From: Enterobacter sp. RIT418
Lineage (GTDB): Bacteria; Pseudomonadota; Gammaproteobacteria; Enterobacterales; Enterobacteriaceae
Direction: 5' to 3'
Length of the DNA stretch: 64,000 nt
Assembly (NCBI RefSeq): GCF_003057745.1
Contig: NZ_QBJD02000004.1
Location: 124,001-188,000 of the forward strand
In this document: one piece after another, positions 13,172 through 25,939 of the stretch
Position numbering within the stretch: position 1 is the first letter of the stretch
Layout of the letters: every line of letters starts with the position of its first letter
Position numbers and translations under genes: made by a program
The notes under the pieces: model-generated
Told to the model about the DNA's origin: nothing
Database searches by the model: none
Seen by the model: only the letters and a program-made list of their open reading frames with translations

Positions 13172-15451
13172 ATGGATGAGCAGTTGAAGCAAAGTGCCCT
13201 CGATTTTCACGAGTTTCCTGTCCCGGGCAAAATTCAGGTATCCCCGACCAAACCGCTGGCAACCCAGCGCGACCTGGCGCTGGCCTATTCGCCGGGCGTC
13301 GCGGCTCCGTGTCTTGAGATCGAAAAAGATCCGCTGGCGGCCTATAAATACACCGCGCGCGGCAACCTGGTGGCCGTGATTTCCAACGGTACGGCGGTGC
13401 TGGGCCTGGGCAACATCGGCGCGCTTGCCGGCAAGCCGGTGATGGAAGGGAAGGGCGTTCTGTTCAAGAAATTCGCCGGTATCGACGTGTTCGATATCGA
13501 AGTGGACGAGCTTGATCCCGATAAATTCATTAACGTGGTGGCCGCGCTGGAGCCGACGTTCGGCGGCATCAACCTGGAAGACATCAAAGCGCCGGAATGT
13601 TTCTACATCGAGCAGAAGCTGCGCGAGCGTATGAACATTCCCGTGTTCCATGACGACCAGCACGGTACGGCGATCATCAGCACGGCGGCCATTCTGAACG
13701 GCCTGCGCGTGGTAGAGAAAAACCTCTCCGACGTGCGGATGGTGGTCTCCGGCGCGGGCGCGGCGGCCATCGCCTGTATGAACCTGCTGGTGGCGCTCGG
13801 CATGCAGAAGCACAACATTGTGGTCTGCGACTCCAAGGGCGTTATTTACAAAGACCGCGAGCCAAATATGGCGGAAACCAAAGCGGCCTATGCGGTGGAG
13901 GACGATGGCAAACGCACGCTTGAGGACGTCATCGACGGTGCGGATATTTTCCTCGGCTGCTCTGGCCCGAAAGTGCTGACCCAGGAGATGGTGAAAAAGA
14001 TGGCGCGCGCGCCGATGATCCTGGCGCTGGCGAACCCGGAGCCGGAGATTCTGCCGCCGCTGGCGAAAGCGGTGCGTGAAGACGCGATCATCTGTACCGG
14101 GCGTTCGGACTACCCGAACCAGGTCAACAACGTGCTCTGCTTCCCGTTCATCTTCCGCGGCGCGCTGGACGTGGGCGCAACGGCAATTAACGAAGAGATG
14201 AAGCTGGCGGCGGTGCACGCGATTGCCGAGCTGGCCCACGCCGAGCAGAGCGAAGTGGTGGCGTCCGCGTATGGCGATCAGGATCTGAGCTTCGGCCCGG
14301 ACTACATCATTCCAAAACCATTCGACCCGCGCCTGATTGTGAAGATCGCGCCCGCGGTGGCGAAAGCGGCGATGGACTCCGGCGTGGCGACGAGGCCGAT
14401 TGAGGATTTCGACGCCTACGTCGATAAGCTCACCGAGTTTGTCTACAAAACCAACCTGTTTATGAAGCCGATCTTCTCCCAGGCGCGCGCCGACGCGAAG
14501 TGCGTGGTGCTGGCGGAAGGGGAAGAGGCGCGCGTGCTGCATGCGACCCAGGAGCTGGTGAGCCTGGGGCTGGCGAAGCCGATCCTGATCGGTCGTCCGA
14601 GCGTGATCGAGATGCGCATCCAGAAGCTGGGCCTGCAGATTAAGCCGGGCGTCGACTTTGAGATCGTCAATAACGAATCCGATCCGCGCTTCAAAGAGTA
14701 CTGGAACGAATACTACGCGATCATGAAGCGTCGCGGGATCACCCAGGAGCAGGCGCAGAAGGCGGTTATCAGCAACACCACGGTGATCGGCGCGATCATG
14801 GTTCATCGCGGCGAGGCGGATGCGCTGATCTGCGGCACCATCGGTGACTATCACGAGCACTTCAGCGTGGTGCAGGAGATTTTCGGCTATCGCGACGGCG
14901 TGCATACCGCCGGGGCGATGAATGCCCTGCTGCTGCCGAGCGGCAACACCTTTATCGCCGATACCTACGTTAACGACGACCCGACGCCGGAACAGCTGGC
15001 GGAGATTACCGTAATGGCGGCGGAAACCGTGCGCCGCTTTGGCATCGAGCCGAAGGTGGCGCTGCTGTCGCACTCTAACTTCGGATCGTCTAAATCACCT
15101 GCGGCCTGCAAAATGCGCCAGACGCTGGAGCTGGTGCGCGAGCGCGCGCCGGAGCTGATGATTGACGGCGAGATGCACGGAGATGCCGCGCTGGTGGAGA
15201 GCATCCGCAGCGAGCGTATGCCGGACAGCCCGCTGAAGGGGTCGGCCAACATACTGATTATGCCAAATGTAGAAGCGGCGCGTATCAGCTACAACCTGCT
15301 GCGCGTCTCCAGCTCTGAAGGGGTGACCGTGGGGCCGGTGCTGATGGGCGTGGCGAAACCGGTGCATGTGTTAACGCCGATTGCCTCCGTGCGCCGCATT
15401 GTGAACATGGTGGCGCTGGCGGTGGTGGAGGCGCAGACGCAGCCGCTGTAA
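13172..15451 (+). CDS. maeB: NADP-dependent malic enzyme MaeB
   Basis: MaeB oxidatively decarboxylates malate to pyruvate, making NADPH. The 759-aa protein has an N-terminal malic enzyme domain (about 1-420) with [17 protein letters not shown] and a dinucleotide fold ([14 protein letters not shown]). A C-terminal phosphotransacetylase-like domain (about 430-759) follows; in E. coli MaeB this is regulatory, binding acetyl-CoA, and not catalytic. A GAAAGGAA ribosome-binding site lies before the ATG at 13172. The gene is convergent with hemF; in E. coli the eut operon lies in this junction, and here it is absent. Confidence 0.95.
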   Translation: MDEQLKQSALDFHEFPVPGKIQVSPTKPLATQRDLALAYSPGVAAPCLEIEKDPLAAYKYTARGNLVAVISNGTAVLGLGNIGALAGKPVMEGKGVLFKKFAGIDVFDIEVDELDPDKFINVVAALEPTFGGINLEDIKAPECFYIEQKLRERMNIPVFHDDQHGTAIISTAAILNGLRVVEKNLSDVRMVVSGAGAAAIACMNLLVALGMQKHNIVVCDSKGVIYKDREPNMAETKAAYAVEDDGKRTLEDVIDGADIFLGCSGPKVLTQEMVKKMARAPMILALANPEPEILPPLAKAVREDAIICTGRSDYPNQVNNVLCFPFIFRGALDVGATAINEEMKLAAVHAIAELAHAEQSEVVASAYGDQDLSFGPDYIIPKPFDPRLIVKIAPAVAKAAMDSGVATRPIEDFDAYVDKLTEFVYKTNLFMKPIFSQARADAKCVVLAEGEEARVLHATQELVSLGLAKPILIGRPSVIEMRIQKLGLQIKPGVDFEIVNNESDPRFKEYWNEYYAIMKRRGITQEQAQKAVISNTTVIGAIMVHRGEADALICGTIGDYHEHFSVVQEIFGYRDGVHTAGAMNALLLPSGNTFIADTYVNDDPTPEQLAEITVMAAETVRRFGIEPKVALLSHSNFGSSKSPAACKMRQTLELVRERAPELMIDGEMHGDAALVESIRSERMPDSPLKGSANILIMPNVEAARISYNLLRVSSSEGVTVGPVLMGVAKPVHVLTPIASVRRIVNMVALAVVEAQTQPL

Positions 15452-15459
15452 TTAAACCC

Positions 15460-15566
15460 ACCCCTCACCCCGGCCCTCTCCCCAAAGGGGCGAGGGTGAA
15501 AAGACGGCTCGGAGCTGTCCCCTCTCCCCTCAGGGGAGAGGGTTAGGGTTAGGGTGAGGGGGGGGG
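15460..15566. repeat. G/C-strand palindromic intergenic repeat, copy A (double)
   Basis: The segment between the convergent maeB and hemF stops carries CCCTCACCCCGGCCCTCTCC, a central spacer, and then GGGGAGAGGG, two TTAGGG-like units and GGGTGAGGG. The outer arms are complementary. Related single units are at 20054-20090, 51001-51022 and 60951-60988, all at gene 3' ends. Confidence 0.75.
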
Positions 15567-17341
<1,775 letters not shown>

Positions 17342-17553
17342 GCGGCCTGAATTGTAAAAATTGGGGTCCTGGTGTTATATCGTATCGCGTTTGGCGTTAC
17401 GACAGTCCTTATTGAGAATTGTTTTACTTTTCATTTCAATACGTGACAAAGTGACATTATGCCAAATTTTGGCGAGTTTTTCCCCGGATATTGGCGAAAC
17501 GCGCCGTTCACGCCATAATCACTGTTTTTAAACCCGAAAAGGCGGTTAAGACC

Positions 17554-17979
17554 ATGGAGATACGCGTTTTTCGCCAGGAAGATTTCGAAGAGGTGATCAC
17601 CCTTTGGGAGCGCTGCGATCTGCTGCGTCCGTGGAGCGATCCGGAGATGGATATTGAGCGCAAGCTGAACCACGACGTCAGCCTGTTCCTGGTCGCCGAG
17701 GTCAACGGCGAAGTGGTGGGGACGGTGATGGGGGGCTACGACGGCCATCGCGGATCGGCCTATTATCTGGGCGTGCATCCGGAATTTCGCGGGCGTGGCA
17801 TCGCCAACGCGCTGCTTAACCGTCTGGAGAAGAAGCTGATTGCCCGCGGCTGCCCGAAAATTCAGATCATGGTGCGCGAAGATAACGACGTAGTGCTGGG
17901 CATGTATGAACGCCTGGGCTACGAGCATTCTGACGTGCTGAGTTTAGGAAAGCGCCTGATCGAAGATGAAGAGTACTGA
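17554..17979 (+). CDS. ypeA: GNAT-family acetyltransferase YpeA
   Basis: The frame is open from 17491, but the ATG at 17554 gives [14 protein letters not shown] and a 141-aa protein identical in length to E. coli YpeA. The GNAT acetyl-CoA loop is [16 protein letters not shown] (about residues 74-89). The substrate is unknown; some YpeA-type proteins have been discussed as protein lysine acetyltransferases, but nothing here decides that. The 3' end overlaps yfeZ by 14 bp, so the two are coupled. Confidence 0.88.
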   Translation: MEIRVFRQEDFEEVITLWERCDLLRPWSDPEMDIERKLNHDVSLFLVAEVNGEVVGTVMGGYDGHRGSAYYLGVHPEFRGRGIANALLNRLEKKLIARGCPKIQIMVREDNDVVLGMYERLGYEHSDVLSLGKRLIEDEEY

Positions 17980-18415
17980 GTTTCACCCCGGCGATTATGA
18001 CGGCCACGGCCGTCTTCGCCTGCCGCTTTTATTCTGGTGCGTCCTCCTGCTGCAGGCGCGAACCTGGGTGCTGTTCGTGATGGCCGGCGCGTCGCGCGGG
18101 CAGGGCGATACCCTGCTCAATCTGTTTTACCCCGATCATGACGCGTTTTGGCTGGGCCTGCTGCCGGGCGTCCCGGCGGTGCTGGCGTTTCTTTGCAGCG
18201 GTCGGCGGCAGGTCATTCCACGTCTGTGGGCCGCGCTGCGCTGGCTGCTGATCCTTGCCCAGATTGCGCTACTCATCTGGCAGCCGGTGCTTTGGTGGTA
18301 CGGTGAACCGCTTACGGGCATCGGTATCGCGCTGGTGGTGGCGGATATCGTTGCGCTGCTGTGGCTGCTGACGAATCCTCGTCTTCGCGCCTGTTTTAGG
18401 CATCAGGATGATTAA
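17966..18415 (+). CDS. yfeZ: Inner-membrane DUF2919 protein YfeZ
   Basis: The 149-aa protein has four predicted membrane segments (about residues 20-40, 60-78, 90-108 and 112-132) and a basic C-terminus. It matches DUF2919 and E. coli YfeZ. Its ATG lies inside the 3' end of ypeA in another frame, which indicates translational coupling. No function is known. The N-terminal stretch [14 protein letters not shown] is typical of the family. Confidence 0.85.
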   Translation: MKSTEFHPGDYDGHGRLRLPLLFWCVLLLQARTWVLFVMAGASRGQGDTLLNLFYPDHDAFWLGLLPGVPAVLAFLCSGRRQVIPRLWAALRWLLILAQIALLIWQPVLWWYGEPLTGIGIALVVADIVALLWLLTNPRLRACFRHQDD

Positions 18416-18418
18416 TCC

Positions 18419-18446
18419 GGCACTTTTTGCCGATGCCGCACTCCAA
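18419..18446 (+). promoter_or_regulatory. Sigma-E type promoter of yfeY
   Basis: GGCACTT, a 16-base spacer, then TCCAA closely matches the RpoE consensus GGAACTT-N16-TCAAA (two mismatches). It lies 33 bp before the yfeY ATG. E. coli yfeY is a known sigma-E regulon member, which supports the call. Confidence 0.8.
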
Positions 18447-18478
18447 CAAGCGTTGAATTAACAAGAAAGGACGTTTCA

Positions 18479-19054
18479 ATGAAATCGCTGCGTTTAGTTT
18501 TATGCGCGCTTCCGCTGGCGCTAACCGGCTGTTCCACGCTTTCCTCCATCAACTGGTCTGCCGCGTATCCGTGGAACTGGTTTGGTTCCTCAACGGAAGT
18601 CACCGAGCAGGGCGTGGGCAACATCACCGCCGCCACCGCGCTGGATCAGGACGCTATCCAGGAAGCTCTGGGCAGCGACTACCGCCTGCGCAGCGGCATG
18701 AAAACCGAGAGCGGCAACATTGTGCGCTATTTTGAAGCGCTGAAAGGCGACAAGCTGGCGCTGGTGATTAACGGCGATAAGGGCACGGTAAACCGCGTGG
18801 CGGTGATGGATGAAGAGATCCCGACGGCGAGCGGCGTGAAGGTCGGTACGCCGTTTAGCGAGCTTTATCAAAAGGCCTTCGGGAACTGCACCAGCGTCCC
18901 TTCCGCCGAGAGCGTGGCGGTGGAGTGTAAGGCGCAAGGGAGCCAGCATATTCGCTATCTCTTCACAGGCGAGTGGAGCGGGCCGGAAGGTCTAATGCCG
19001 TCTGACGACACGTTAAAGAGCTGGAAAGTGAGCAAGATTATCTGGCAGCAGTAA
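18479..19054 (+). CDS. yfeY: RpoE-regulated outer-envelope lipoprotein YfeY (DUF1131)
   Basis: The 191-aa precursor begins with a signal peptide ending in the lipobox LTGC (Cys18), so the mature protein is lipidated. Residue +2 is Ser, favouring outer-membrane sorting. The rest matches DUF1131 and E. coli YfeY, also 191 aa. The role is unknown. The upstream sigma-E promoter places it in the outer-membrane stress response. It is followed by yfeX with its own promoter. Confidence 0.9.
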   Translation: MKSLRLVLCALPLALTGCSTLSSINWSAAYPWNWFGSSTEVTEQGVGNITAATALDQDAIQEALGSDYRLRSGMKTESGNIVRYFEALKGDKLALVINGDKGTVNRVAVMDEEIPTASGVKVGTPFSELYQKAFGNCTSVPSAESVAVECKAQGSQHIRYLFTGEWSGPEGLMPSDDTLKSWKVSKIIWQQ

Positions 19055-19090
19055 TTTGCGCCTGAACAAACTGCCCTGCTGAAATCCGGG

Positions 19091-20046
<956 letters not shown>

Positions 20047-20053
20047 TGGCTTT

Positions 20054-20090
20054 ACTCCCTCTCCCTGTGGGAGAGGGGCGGGGTGAGGGC
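20054..20090. repeat. G/C-strand palindromic intergenic repeat, copy B
   Basis: CCCTCTCCC and GGGAGAGGG arms around a 3-base loop are followed by GGGGTGAGGG. It starts 8 bases after the yfeX stop and could act as its terminator or mRNA-end hairpin. See copies A, C and D. Confidence 0.72.
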
Positions 20091-20134
20091 ATCAGGCCGC
20101 ACCCCTTATTCTCTTTTCTGCTTCTAAATCACCA

Positions 20135-20219
20135 AACGGTATATAAAACCGTTACTCCTTTCACGCTCGTTATAAATATTATGACCATAAGATAGTCATC
20201 ATATTTATAAGGGTGCGCA
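20135..20219 (+). promoter_or_regulatory. cysP promoter with CysB-type activator region
   Basis: The stretch is very similar to the E. coli cysP upstream region, including the ribosome-binding segment TTATAAGGGTGCGCAATGG. A TATTAT -10-like element lies at 20177-20182, with no good -35. That fits a LysR-type (CysB with N-acetylserine) activated promoter. Confidence 0.7.
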
Positions 20220-21233
20220 ATGGCCGTTACTGTACTGAAAAAAGGATCGCTGGCGCTGGCTGGCTTACTGCTGGTGGCGCAGGCGCAGGCAACCGAGCTG
20301 CTGAACAGCTCCTATGACGTTTCCCGCGAGCTTTTTTCCGCGCTTAACCCGGCGTTTGAACAGCAGTGGGCGAAAGACAATAACGGCGACAAGCTGACCA
20401 TTAAGCAATCTCACGCGGGCTCCTCGAAGCAGGCGCTGGCGATCCTGCAGGGGCTGAAGGCGGATGTGGTGACCTACAACCAGGTGACTGACGTGCAGAT
20501 CCTGCACGACAAGGGCAAGCTGATCCCGGCGGACTGGCAAAGCCGCCTGCCGAACAACAGCTCGCCGTTCTACTCCACCATGGGCTTCCTGGTGCGCAAG
20601 GGCAACCCGAAGAATATCCACGACTGGAACGACCTCGTGCGTTCTGACGTAAAGCTGATTTTCCCGAACCCAAAAACCTCCGGCAACGCCCGCTATACCT
20701 ATCTGGCGGCGTGGGGCGCGGCGGATAAAGCTGACGGTAACGACAAAGCGAAAACCGAGCAGTTCATGACCCAGTTCCTGAGAAACGTCGAAGTGTTTGA
20801 TACCGGCGGGCGCGGCGCGACCACCACCTTCGCCGAGCGCGGGCTGGGCGATGTGCTGATCAGCTTTGAATCGGAAGTGAACAACATCCGCAAGCAGTAC
20901 GACGCGCAGGGCTTTGAGGTGGTCATTCCGAAAACCAATATTCTGGCGGAGTTCCCGGTGGCGTGGGTCGATAAAAACGTGCAGGCCAACGGTACCGAGA
21001 AGGCGGCGAAAGCCTACCTCAACTATCTGTATAGCCCGCAGGCGCAAACCATCATCACGGATTACTACTACCGCGTGAATAATCCGGACGTGATGAACGC
21101 GCTGAAGGACAAATTCCCACAGACCGACCTGTTCCGCGTGGAAGACCATTTCGGCGCGTGGCCTGAGGTGATGAAAACCCATTTTGCCAGCGGCGGTGAG
21201 CTAGACAAACTGCTGGCGGCGGGGCGTAAGTAA
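20220..21233 (+). CDS. cysP: Thiosulfate/sulfate-binding periplasmic protein CysP
   Basis: CysP captures thiosulfate (and sulfate) for the CysTWA ABC importer. The 337-aa precursor has a signal peptide ending [14 protein letters not shown]. The family motifs [19 protein letters not shown] and [20 protein letters not shown] are present. It is the first gene of cysPTWAM, and its stop overlaps the cysT start (TAATG), so translation is coupled. E. coli CysP is 338 aa. Confidence 0.96.
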   Translation: MAVTVLKKGSLALAGLLLVAQAQATELLNSSYDVSRELFSALNPAFEQQWAKDNNGDKLTIKQSHAGSSKQALAILQGLKADVVTYNQVTDVQILHDKGKLIPADWQSRLPNNSSPFYSTMGFLVRKGNPKNIHDWNDLVRSDVKLIFPNPKTSGNARYTYLAAWGAADKADGNDKAKTEQFMTQFLRNVEVFDTGGRGATTTFAERGLGDVLISFESEVNNIRKQYDAQGFEVVIPKTNILAEFPVAWVDKNVQANGTEKAAKAYLNYLYSPQAQTIITDYYYRVNNPDVMNALKDKFPQTDLFRVEDHFGAWPEVMKTHFASGGELDKLLAAGRK

Positions 21234-22066
21234 TGTTTGCTGTTTCTTCCAGACGCGTGCTGCCGGGCTTTACCCTGAGCCTCGGCACCAGCCTGCTGTT
21301 TGTCTGCCTGATTTTACTGCTGCCGCTCAGCGCGCTGGTGATGCAGCTTTCCGAGATGAGCTGGTCCCAGTACTGGGAAGTGATTACCAACCCGCAAGTG
21401 GTGGCGGCCTATAAGGTTACGCTGCTGTCGGCGTTCGTGGCCTCCATTTTTAACGGCGTATTCGGCCTGCTGATGGCGTGGATTTTAACCCGCTACCGTT
21501 TCCCGGGCCGCACGCTGCTCGACGCGCTGATGGACCTGCCGTTTGCGCTGCCGACCGCCGTTGCCGGCCTGACGCTGGCGTCGCTTTTCTCGGTCAACGG
21601 GTTTTACGGCGAATGGCTGGCGAAGTTTGATATCAAAGTGACCTATACCTGGCTCGGGATCGCGGTGGCGATGGCCTTTACCAGCATCCCGTTCGTGGTG
21701 CGTACCGTGCAGCCGGTGCTGGAAGAGCTAGGCCCGGAATACGAAGAGGCGGCGGAAACGCTTGGCGCCACGCGCTGGCAGAGCTTCCGTAAAGTGGTGC
21801 TGCCGGAGCTGTCTCCCGCGCTGCTGGCGGGCGTAGCGCTGTCGTTTACCCGCAGCCTCGGCGAGTTCGGCGCGGTGATCTTCATCGCCGGGAACATTGC
21901 GTGGAAAACGGAAGTGACCTCGCTGATGATTTTTGTACGCCTGCAGGAGTTCGACTATCCGGCCGCGAGCGCGATTGCGTCGGTGATCCTGGCGGCGTCC
22001 CTGCTGCTGCTGTTCTCAATTAACACCCTGCAAAGTCGCTTTGGTCGACGCGTGGTAGGTCACTGA
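21233..22066 (+). CDS. cysT: Sulfate/thiosulfate ABC permease CysT (CysU)
   Basis: This 277-aa inner-membrane permease has about six membrane segments. The ATPase-contact EAA loop is visible as EEAAETLGATRWQSFRKVVL (about residues 176-195). It forms a heterodimer with CysW in the CysA2-CysT-CysW importer fed by CysP or Sbp. The gene overlaps cysP and cysW by one to four bases at each end. The symbol cysU is also used. Confidence 0.95.
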   Translation: MFAVSSRRVLPGFTLSLGTSLLFVCLILLLPLSALVMQLSEMSWSQYWEVITNPQVVAAYKVTLLSAFVASIFNGVFGLLMAWILTRYRFPGRTLLDALMDLPFALPTAVAGLTLASLFSVNGFYGEWLAKFDIKVTYTWLGIAVAMAFTSIPFVVRTVQPVLEELGPEYEEAAETLGATRWQSFRKVVLPELSPALLAGVALSFTRSLGEFGAVIFIAGNIAWKTEVTSLMIFVRLQEFDYPAASAIASVILAASLLLLFSINTLQSRFGRRVVGH

Positions 22067-22941
22067 TGGCGGAAATTACGCAATTGAAACGCTATGACGC
22101 TCCCCGCATTAACTGGGGAAAATGGTTTCTGATCGGAACGGGCGTGCTGGTCTCGGCGTTCATTCTCGTTGTGCCGATGATTTATATTTTCGTTCAGGCG
22201 TTCAGCAAGGGGCTGATGCCCGCGCTGGAAAACCTGGCGAACCCGGATATGCTGCACGCCATCTGGCTGACCGTGCTGATCGCGCTGATTACCGTTCCGG
22301 TAAACCTGGTGTTCGGCACGCTGCTGGCCTGGCTGGTGACGCGCTTTAACTTCCCGGGGCGCCAGCTGCTGCTGACCCTGCTGGATATCCCCTTTGCGGT
22401 TTCGCCGGTGGTGGCGGGCCTGGTTTACCTGCTGTTTTACGGCTCCAACGGCCCGCTCGGCGGCTGGCTGGATGAGCATAACCTGCAGATCATGTTCGCC
22501 TGGCCGGGCATGGTGCTGGTGACGGTCTTTGTTACCTGTCCGTTTGTCGTGCGCGAGCTGGTGCCGGTGATGCTAAGTCAGGGCAGCCACGAGGACGAAG
22601 CGGCGGTGCTGCTGGGCGCCTCCGGCTGGCAGATGTTCCGTCGCGTCACGCTGCCAAACATTCGCTGGGCGCTGCTCTACGGCGTGGTGCTGACCAACGC
22701 CCGCGCGATCGGCGAGTTCGGTGCGGTGTCGGTGGTATCCGGCTCGATCCGCGGCGAAACACTGTCGCTGCCGCTACAGATTGAATTACTGGAACAGGAT
22801 TACAACACCGTCGGTTCCTTTACTGCCGCAGCGCTGCTGACGCTGATGGCGATTCTGACCCTGTTTTTGAAGAGTGTGGTGCAGTGGCGTTTAGAGAATC
22901 AGGAAAAACGTCAGCATCAGGAGGGAAATCATGAGCATTGA
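22066..22941 (+). CDS. cysW: Sulfate/thiosulfate ABC permease CysW
   Basis: The 291-aa second permease has six membrane segments and an EAA-type loop, [20 protein letters not shown] (about 184-203). It pairs with CysT. Its 3' end overlaps the cysA start by 11 bp. Length agrees with E. coli CysW. Confidence 0.95.
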   Translation: MAEITQLKRYDAPRINWGKWFLIGTGVLVSAFILVVPMIYIFVQAFSKGLMPALENLANPDMLHAIWLTVLIALITVPVNLVFGTLLAWLVTRFNFPGRQLLLTLLDIPFAVSPVVAGLVYLLFYGSNGPLGGWLDEHNLQIMFAWPGMVLVTVFVTCPFVVRELVPVMLSQGSHEDEAAVLLGASGWQMFRRVTLPNIRWALLYGVVLTNARAIGEFGAVSVVSGSIRGETLSLPLQIELLEQDYNTVGSFTAAALLTLMAILTLFLKSVVQWRLENQEKRQHQEGNHEH

Positions 22942-24025
22942 GATTGCCAATATTAAGAAGTCTTTTGGTCGCACCCAGGTGCTGAATGATATCTCGCTGG
23001 ATATCCCTTCCGGACAGATGGTGGCGCTGCTGGGGCCGTCTGGCTCCGGTAAAACGACGCTGCTGCGCATTATCGCCGGGCTTGAGCATCAGACCAGCGG
23101 GCACATCCGCTTTCACGGCACCGACGTCAGCCGCCTGCACGCCCGCGACCGCAAGGTGGGCTTTGTGTTCCAGCACTACGCGCTGTTCCGCCACATGACC
23201 GTATTCGACAACATCGCCTTTGGCCTGACCGTGCTGCCGCGTCGCGAGCGCCCGAACGCGGCCGCGATCAAAGCGAAAGTGACGAAACTGCTGGAGATGG
23301 TGCAGCTGGCGCATCTGGCGGATCGTTTCCCGGCGCAGCTCTCCGGCGGTCAGAAGCAGCGCGTGGCGCTGGCGCGCGCCCTGGCCGTAGAGCCGCAAAT
23401 TCTGCTGCTGGACGAACCGTTCGGCGCGCTGGACGCACAGGTGCGTAAAGAGCTTCGCCGCTGGCTGCGCCAGCTGCACGAAGAGCTGAAGTTTACCAGC
23501 GTCTTCGTGACTCACGACCAGGAAGAGGCAATGGAAGTGGCCGACCGCGTGGTGGTGATGAGCCAGGGGAATATCGAGCAGGTTGACGAGCCGGAGCAGC
23601 TTTGGCGCGAACCGGCAACCCGCTTCGTGCTGGAGTTTATGGGCGAAGTAAACCGCCTGCAGGGCACCATACGCGGCGGGCAGTTCCACGTGGGCGCGCA
23701 CCGCTGGCCGCTGGGCTACACCTCCGCGCACCAGGGGCCTGTCGATCTGTTCCTGCGCCCGTGGGAAGTGGACGTCAGCCGTCGTACCAGCCTGGATTCA
23801 CCGCTGCCGGTGCAGGTTCTTGAGGCTAGCCCTAAAGGTCACTACACTCAATTGGTGGTACAGCCGCTGGGCTGGTACACCGAGCCGCTGACGGTGGTGA
23901 TGCGCGATGACGTGCCGCCGCACCGGGGTGAACGCCTGTTTGTGGGCCTGCAGCATGCCCGTATTTATCATGGCAACGAGCGCATCGAGACGCGCGAGGA
24001 TATTGCTCTGGCGGAGTCGGCCTGA
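22931..24025 (+). CDS. cysA: Sulfate/thiosulfate ABC ATPase CysA
   Basis: CysA powers sulfate and thiosulfate uptake. Walker A is GPSGSGKT (residues 35-42), the signature is [15 protein letters not shown], and Walker B is [14 protein letters not shown]-terminal TOBE-like regulatory part follows (about 240-364). The 364-aa length is one residue short of E. coli CysA. Two REP-like palindromes separate it from cysM. Confidence 0.95.
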   Translation: MSIEIANIKKSFGRTQVLNDISLDIPSGQMVALLGPSGSGKTTLLRIIAGLEHQTSGHIRFHGTDVSRLHARDRKVGFVFQHYALFRHMTVFDNIAFGLTVLPRRERPNAAAIKAKVTKLLEMVQLAHLADRFPAQLSGGQKQRVALARALAVEPQILLLDEPFGALDAQVRKELRRWLRQLHEELKFTSVFVTHDQEEAMEVADRVVVMSQGNIEQVDEPEQLWREPATRFVLEFMGEVNRLQGTIRGGQFHVGAHRWPLGYTSAHQGPVDLFLRPWEVDVSRRTSLDSPLPVQVLEASPKGHYTQLVVQPLGWYTEPLTVVMRDDVPPHRGERLFVGLQHARIYHGNERIETREDIALAESA

Positions 24026-24045
24026 TAGGTTATTAGAATGTCTAT

Positions 24046-24071
24046 CGCCCGGCGGCTCAGCGCTTGCCGGG
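24046..24071. repeat. REP-type palindrome 1 between cysA and cysM
   Basis: CCCGGC and GCCGGG arms flank GGCTCAGCGCTT. Together with the second unit at 24094 it forms a two-unit REP cluster of opposite-type arms, which probably stabilises the cysPTWA mRNA upstream of cysM. Confidence 0.7.
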
Positions 24072-24093
24072 ACTACAGTTATCACTGCGTCTT

Positions 24094-24127
24094 GTAGGCC
24101 GGGATCGCTGCGCGCGCCCGGCTTTTT
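24094..24127 (+). repeat. REP-type palindrome 2 with T-run between cysA and cysM
   Basis: GTAGGCCGGG is followed by a GC-rich centre and CCCGGC with TTTTT. The hairpin plus T-run could partly terminate transcription between cysA and cysM, so cysM expression may be reduced relative to cysPTWA. Confidence 0.65.
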
Positions 24128-24141
24128 ATTGAGTAAAAATC

Positions 24142-25053
24142 GTGAATACACTCGAACACACCATCGGCAATACCCCTCTGGTCAAACTGCAGCGCATGGG
24201 GCCGGACAACGGCAGCGAAATCTGGGTCAAGCTTGAGGGCAATAACCCGGCAGGCTCGGTGAAAGACCGCGCGGCGCTGTCGATGATTGTCCAGGCCGAA
24301 AAGCGCGGTGAGATTAAGCCCGGTGACGTGCTGATTGAAGCGACCAGCGGCAACACGGGCATTGCGCTGGCGATGATTGCCGCCCTGAAGGGCTACCGCA
24401 TGAAGCTGCTGATGCCGGAAAACATGAGCCAGGAGCGCCGCGCGGCCATGCGCGCCTACGGCGCAGAGCTGATTCTGGTGACCAAAGAACAGGGAATGGA
24501 AGGCGCGCGCGACCTGGCGCTTGAGATGGCCGAACGCGGCGAAGGCAAGCTGCTCGACCAGTTCAACAATCCGGATAATCCGTACGCACACTACACCACC
24601 ACTGGCCCGGAAATCTGGCAGCAGACCAACGGGCGCATCACTCATTTTGTCTCCAGCATGGGCACGACCGGCACCATTACCGGCGTGTCGCGTTTTCTGC
24701 GCGAGCAGGATAAGAAAGTAACCATTGTCGGCCTGCAGCCGGAAGAGGGCAGCAGCATTCCCGGCATTCGCCGCTGGCCTGCTGAATACATGCCGGGCAT
24801 CTTTAATGCGCAGCTTGTGGACCAGGTGCTGGATATACATCAGCGCGAGGCGGAGAATACTATGCGCGAGCTGGCCGTACGCGAAGGCATCTTCTGCGGC
24901 GTCAGTTCGGGCGGTGCCGTAGCGGGTGCGATTCGGGTGGCGCAGTCCACGCCGGGCGCGGTAGTGGTCGCTATAATTTGCGATCGCGGCGATCGTTATC
25001 TGTCTACCGGCGTGTTTGGTGAAGAGAGCTATTCGCAGGGGGCGGGGATTTAA
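24142..25053 (+). CDS. cysM: Cysteine synthase B (thiosulfate-using) CysM
   Basis: CysM makes cysteine from O-acetylserine and sulfide, or S-sulfocysteine from thiosulfate. The PLP lysine is Lys41 in [12 protein letters not shown]. The phosphate-binding glycine loop is [13 protein letters not shown] and the substrate loop is [11 protein letters not shown]. The 303-aa length equals E. coli CysM. It ends cysPTWA, and pdxK begins 5 bp after its stop. Confidence 0.95.
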   Translation: MNTLEHTIGNTPLVKLQRMGPDNGSEIWVKLEGNNPAGSVKDRAALSMIVQAEKRGEIKPGDVLIEATSGNTGIALAMIAALKGYRMKLLMPENMSQERRAAMRAYGAELILVTKEQGMEGARDLALEMAERGEGKLLDQFNNPDNPYAHYTTTGPEIWQQTNGRITHFVSSMGTTGTITGVSRFLREQDKKVTIVGLQPEEGSSIPGIRRWPAEYMPGIFNAQLVDQVLDIHQREAENTMRELAVREGIFCGVSSGGAVAGAIRVAQSTPGAVVVAIICDRGDRYLSTGVFGEESYSQGAGI

Positions 25054-25058
25054 GCGTC

Positions 25059-25895
25059 ATGGAGATGATTTTATTTCGGGATAAAACCCGAGCGCAGCAA
25101 ACCGATATTGTCGCGGTGCAGTCGCAGGTGGTGTACGGCAGCGTGGGAAACAGCATTGCGGTGCCCAACATCAGAACGCACCGTCTGAACGTGACGGCGG
25201 TGCCGACGGTGCTGTTTAGCAACACGCCGCACTACGACACCTTTTACGGCGGCGTTATACCCGACGAGTGGTTTAGCGGCTACCTGAAGGCGCTGGAAGA
25301 GCGCGAGATCTTACGCGAGCTGAAGGCGGTGACTACCGGCTATATGGGCAGCGCCAGCCAGATTGCTTTGCTGGCGCAGTGGCTGAAGGCGGTTAAAGCG
25401 CAGCATCCCGATCTGCTGGTGCTGGTCGACCCGGTTATCGGCGATATTGACAGCGGAACGTACGTGAAGCCCGAGATCCCCGAAGCGTATCGGGAGCACC
25501 TGCTGCCGCTGGCGCAGGGGATTACGCCGAACGTCTATGAGCTGGAGGTGTTAAGCGGCAAGCCGTGCCGCACGCCGGAAAGCGCCATCGCGGCGGCACA
25601 GGGATTGCTTTCTGACAGCCTGAAATGGGTGGCGATCACCAGCGCCCCGGTGGCTGACGACCCGCAAAACATCCACGTGGTGCTCGTGAAGCATGAGGGC
25701 GTGACCGTCAGCGCGCATCCGCGCGTAGAAACCGACCTGAAAGGGACGGGCGACCTGTTCTGTTCAGAGCTGGTGAGCGGCATTGTAGAGGGGAAAACCG
25801 TTGCCGATGCGATCCGCATGGCTGGCGACCGGGTGACTGACGTGATGCTTTATACCCAGTCTAAAGGCTACGACGAGCTTATCCTGCCGGCATAA
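25059..25895 (+). CDS. pdxK: Pyridoxine/pyridoxal/hydroxymethylpyrimidine kinase PdxK
   Basis: PdxK phosphorylates B6 vitamers to pyridoxal phosphate and precursors. The 278-aa protein matches E. coli PdxK (283 aa) throughout: [45 protein letters not shown], and the ATP/anion-hole motif [17 protein letters not shown] with the catalytic aspartate. The C-terminus lacks the last few E. coli residues. It begins 5 bp after cysM and the GGGG ribosome-binding sequence lies within cysM, so it is very probably cotranscribed and coupled. In E. coli yfeK-yfeS separate the two genes. Confidence 0.9.
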   Translation: MEMILFRDKTRAQQTDIVAVQSQVVYGSVGNSIAVPNIRTHRLNVTAVPTVLFSNTPHYDTFYGGVIPDEWFSGYLKALEEREILRELKAVTTGYMGSASQIALLAQWLKAVKAQHPDLLVLVDPVIGDIDSGTYVKPEIPEAYREHLLPLAQGITPNVYELEVLSGKPCRTPESAIAAAQGLLSDSLKWVAITSAPVADDPQNIHVVLVKHEGVTVSAHPRVETDLKGTGDLFCSELVSGIVEGKTVADAIRMAGDRVTDVMLYTQSKGYDELILPA

Positions 25896-25897
25896 AC

Positions 25898-25925
25898 AAA
25901 AATGGCGCACGAAGGCGCCATTTTT
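25898..25925. terminator. Bidirectional terminator between pdxK and crr
   Basis: AAAAATGGCGC pairs with GCGCCATTTTT across ACGAAG. The A-run and T-run serve both convergent genes. Confidence 0.88.
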
Positions 25926-25939
25926 CCGTGCGGCAAGAA

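Noticed and set aside
13073-15073. A 666-codon open frame on the minus strand opposite maeB
   Set aside because: It is an exact antisense shadow of maeB, with a composition very rich in Arg and His, no ribosome-binding site and no recognisable domain. Long antisense frames are expected in GC-rich genes.
15541-15560. Telomere-like TTAGGG repeats
   Set aside because: Only two units, within a palindromic intergenic repeat of a circular-chromosome enteric; best explained as part of that repeat.
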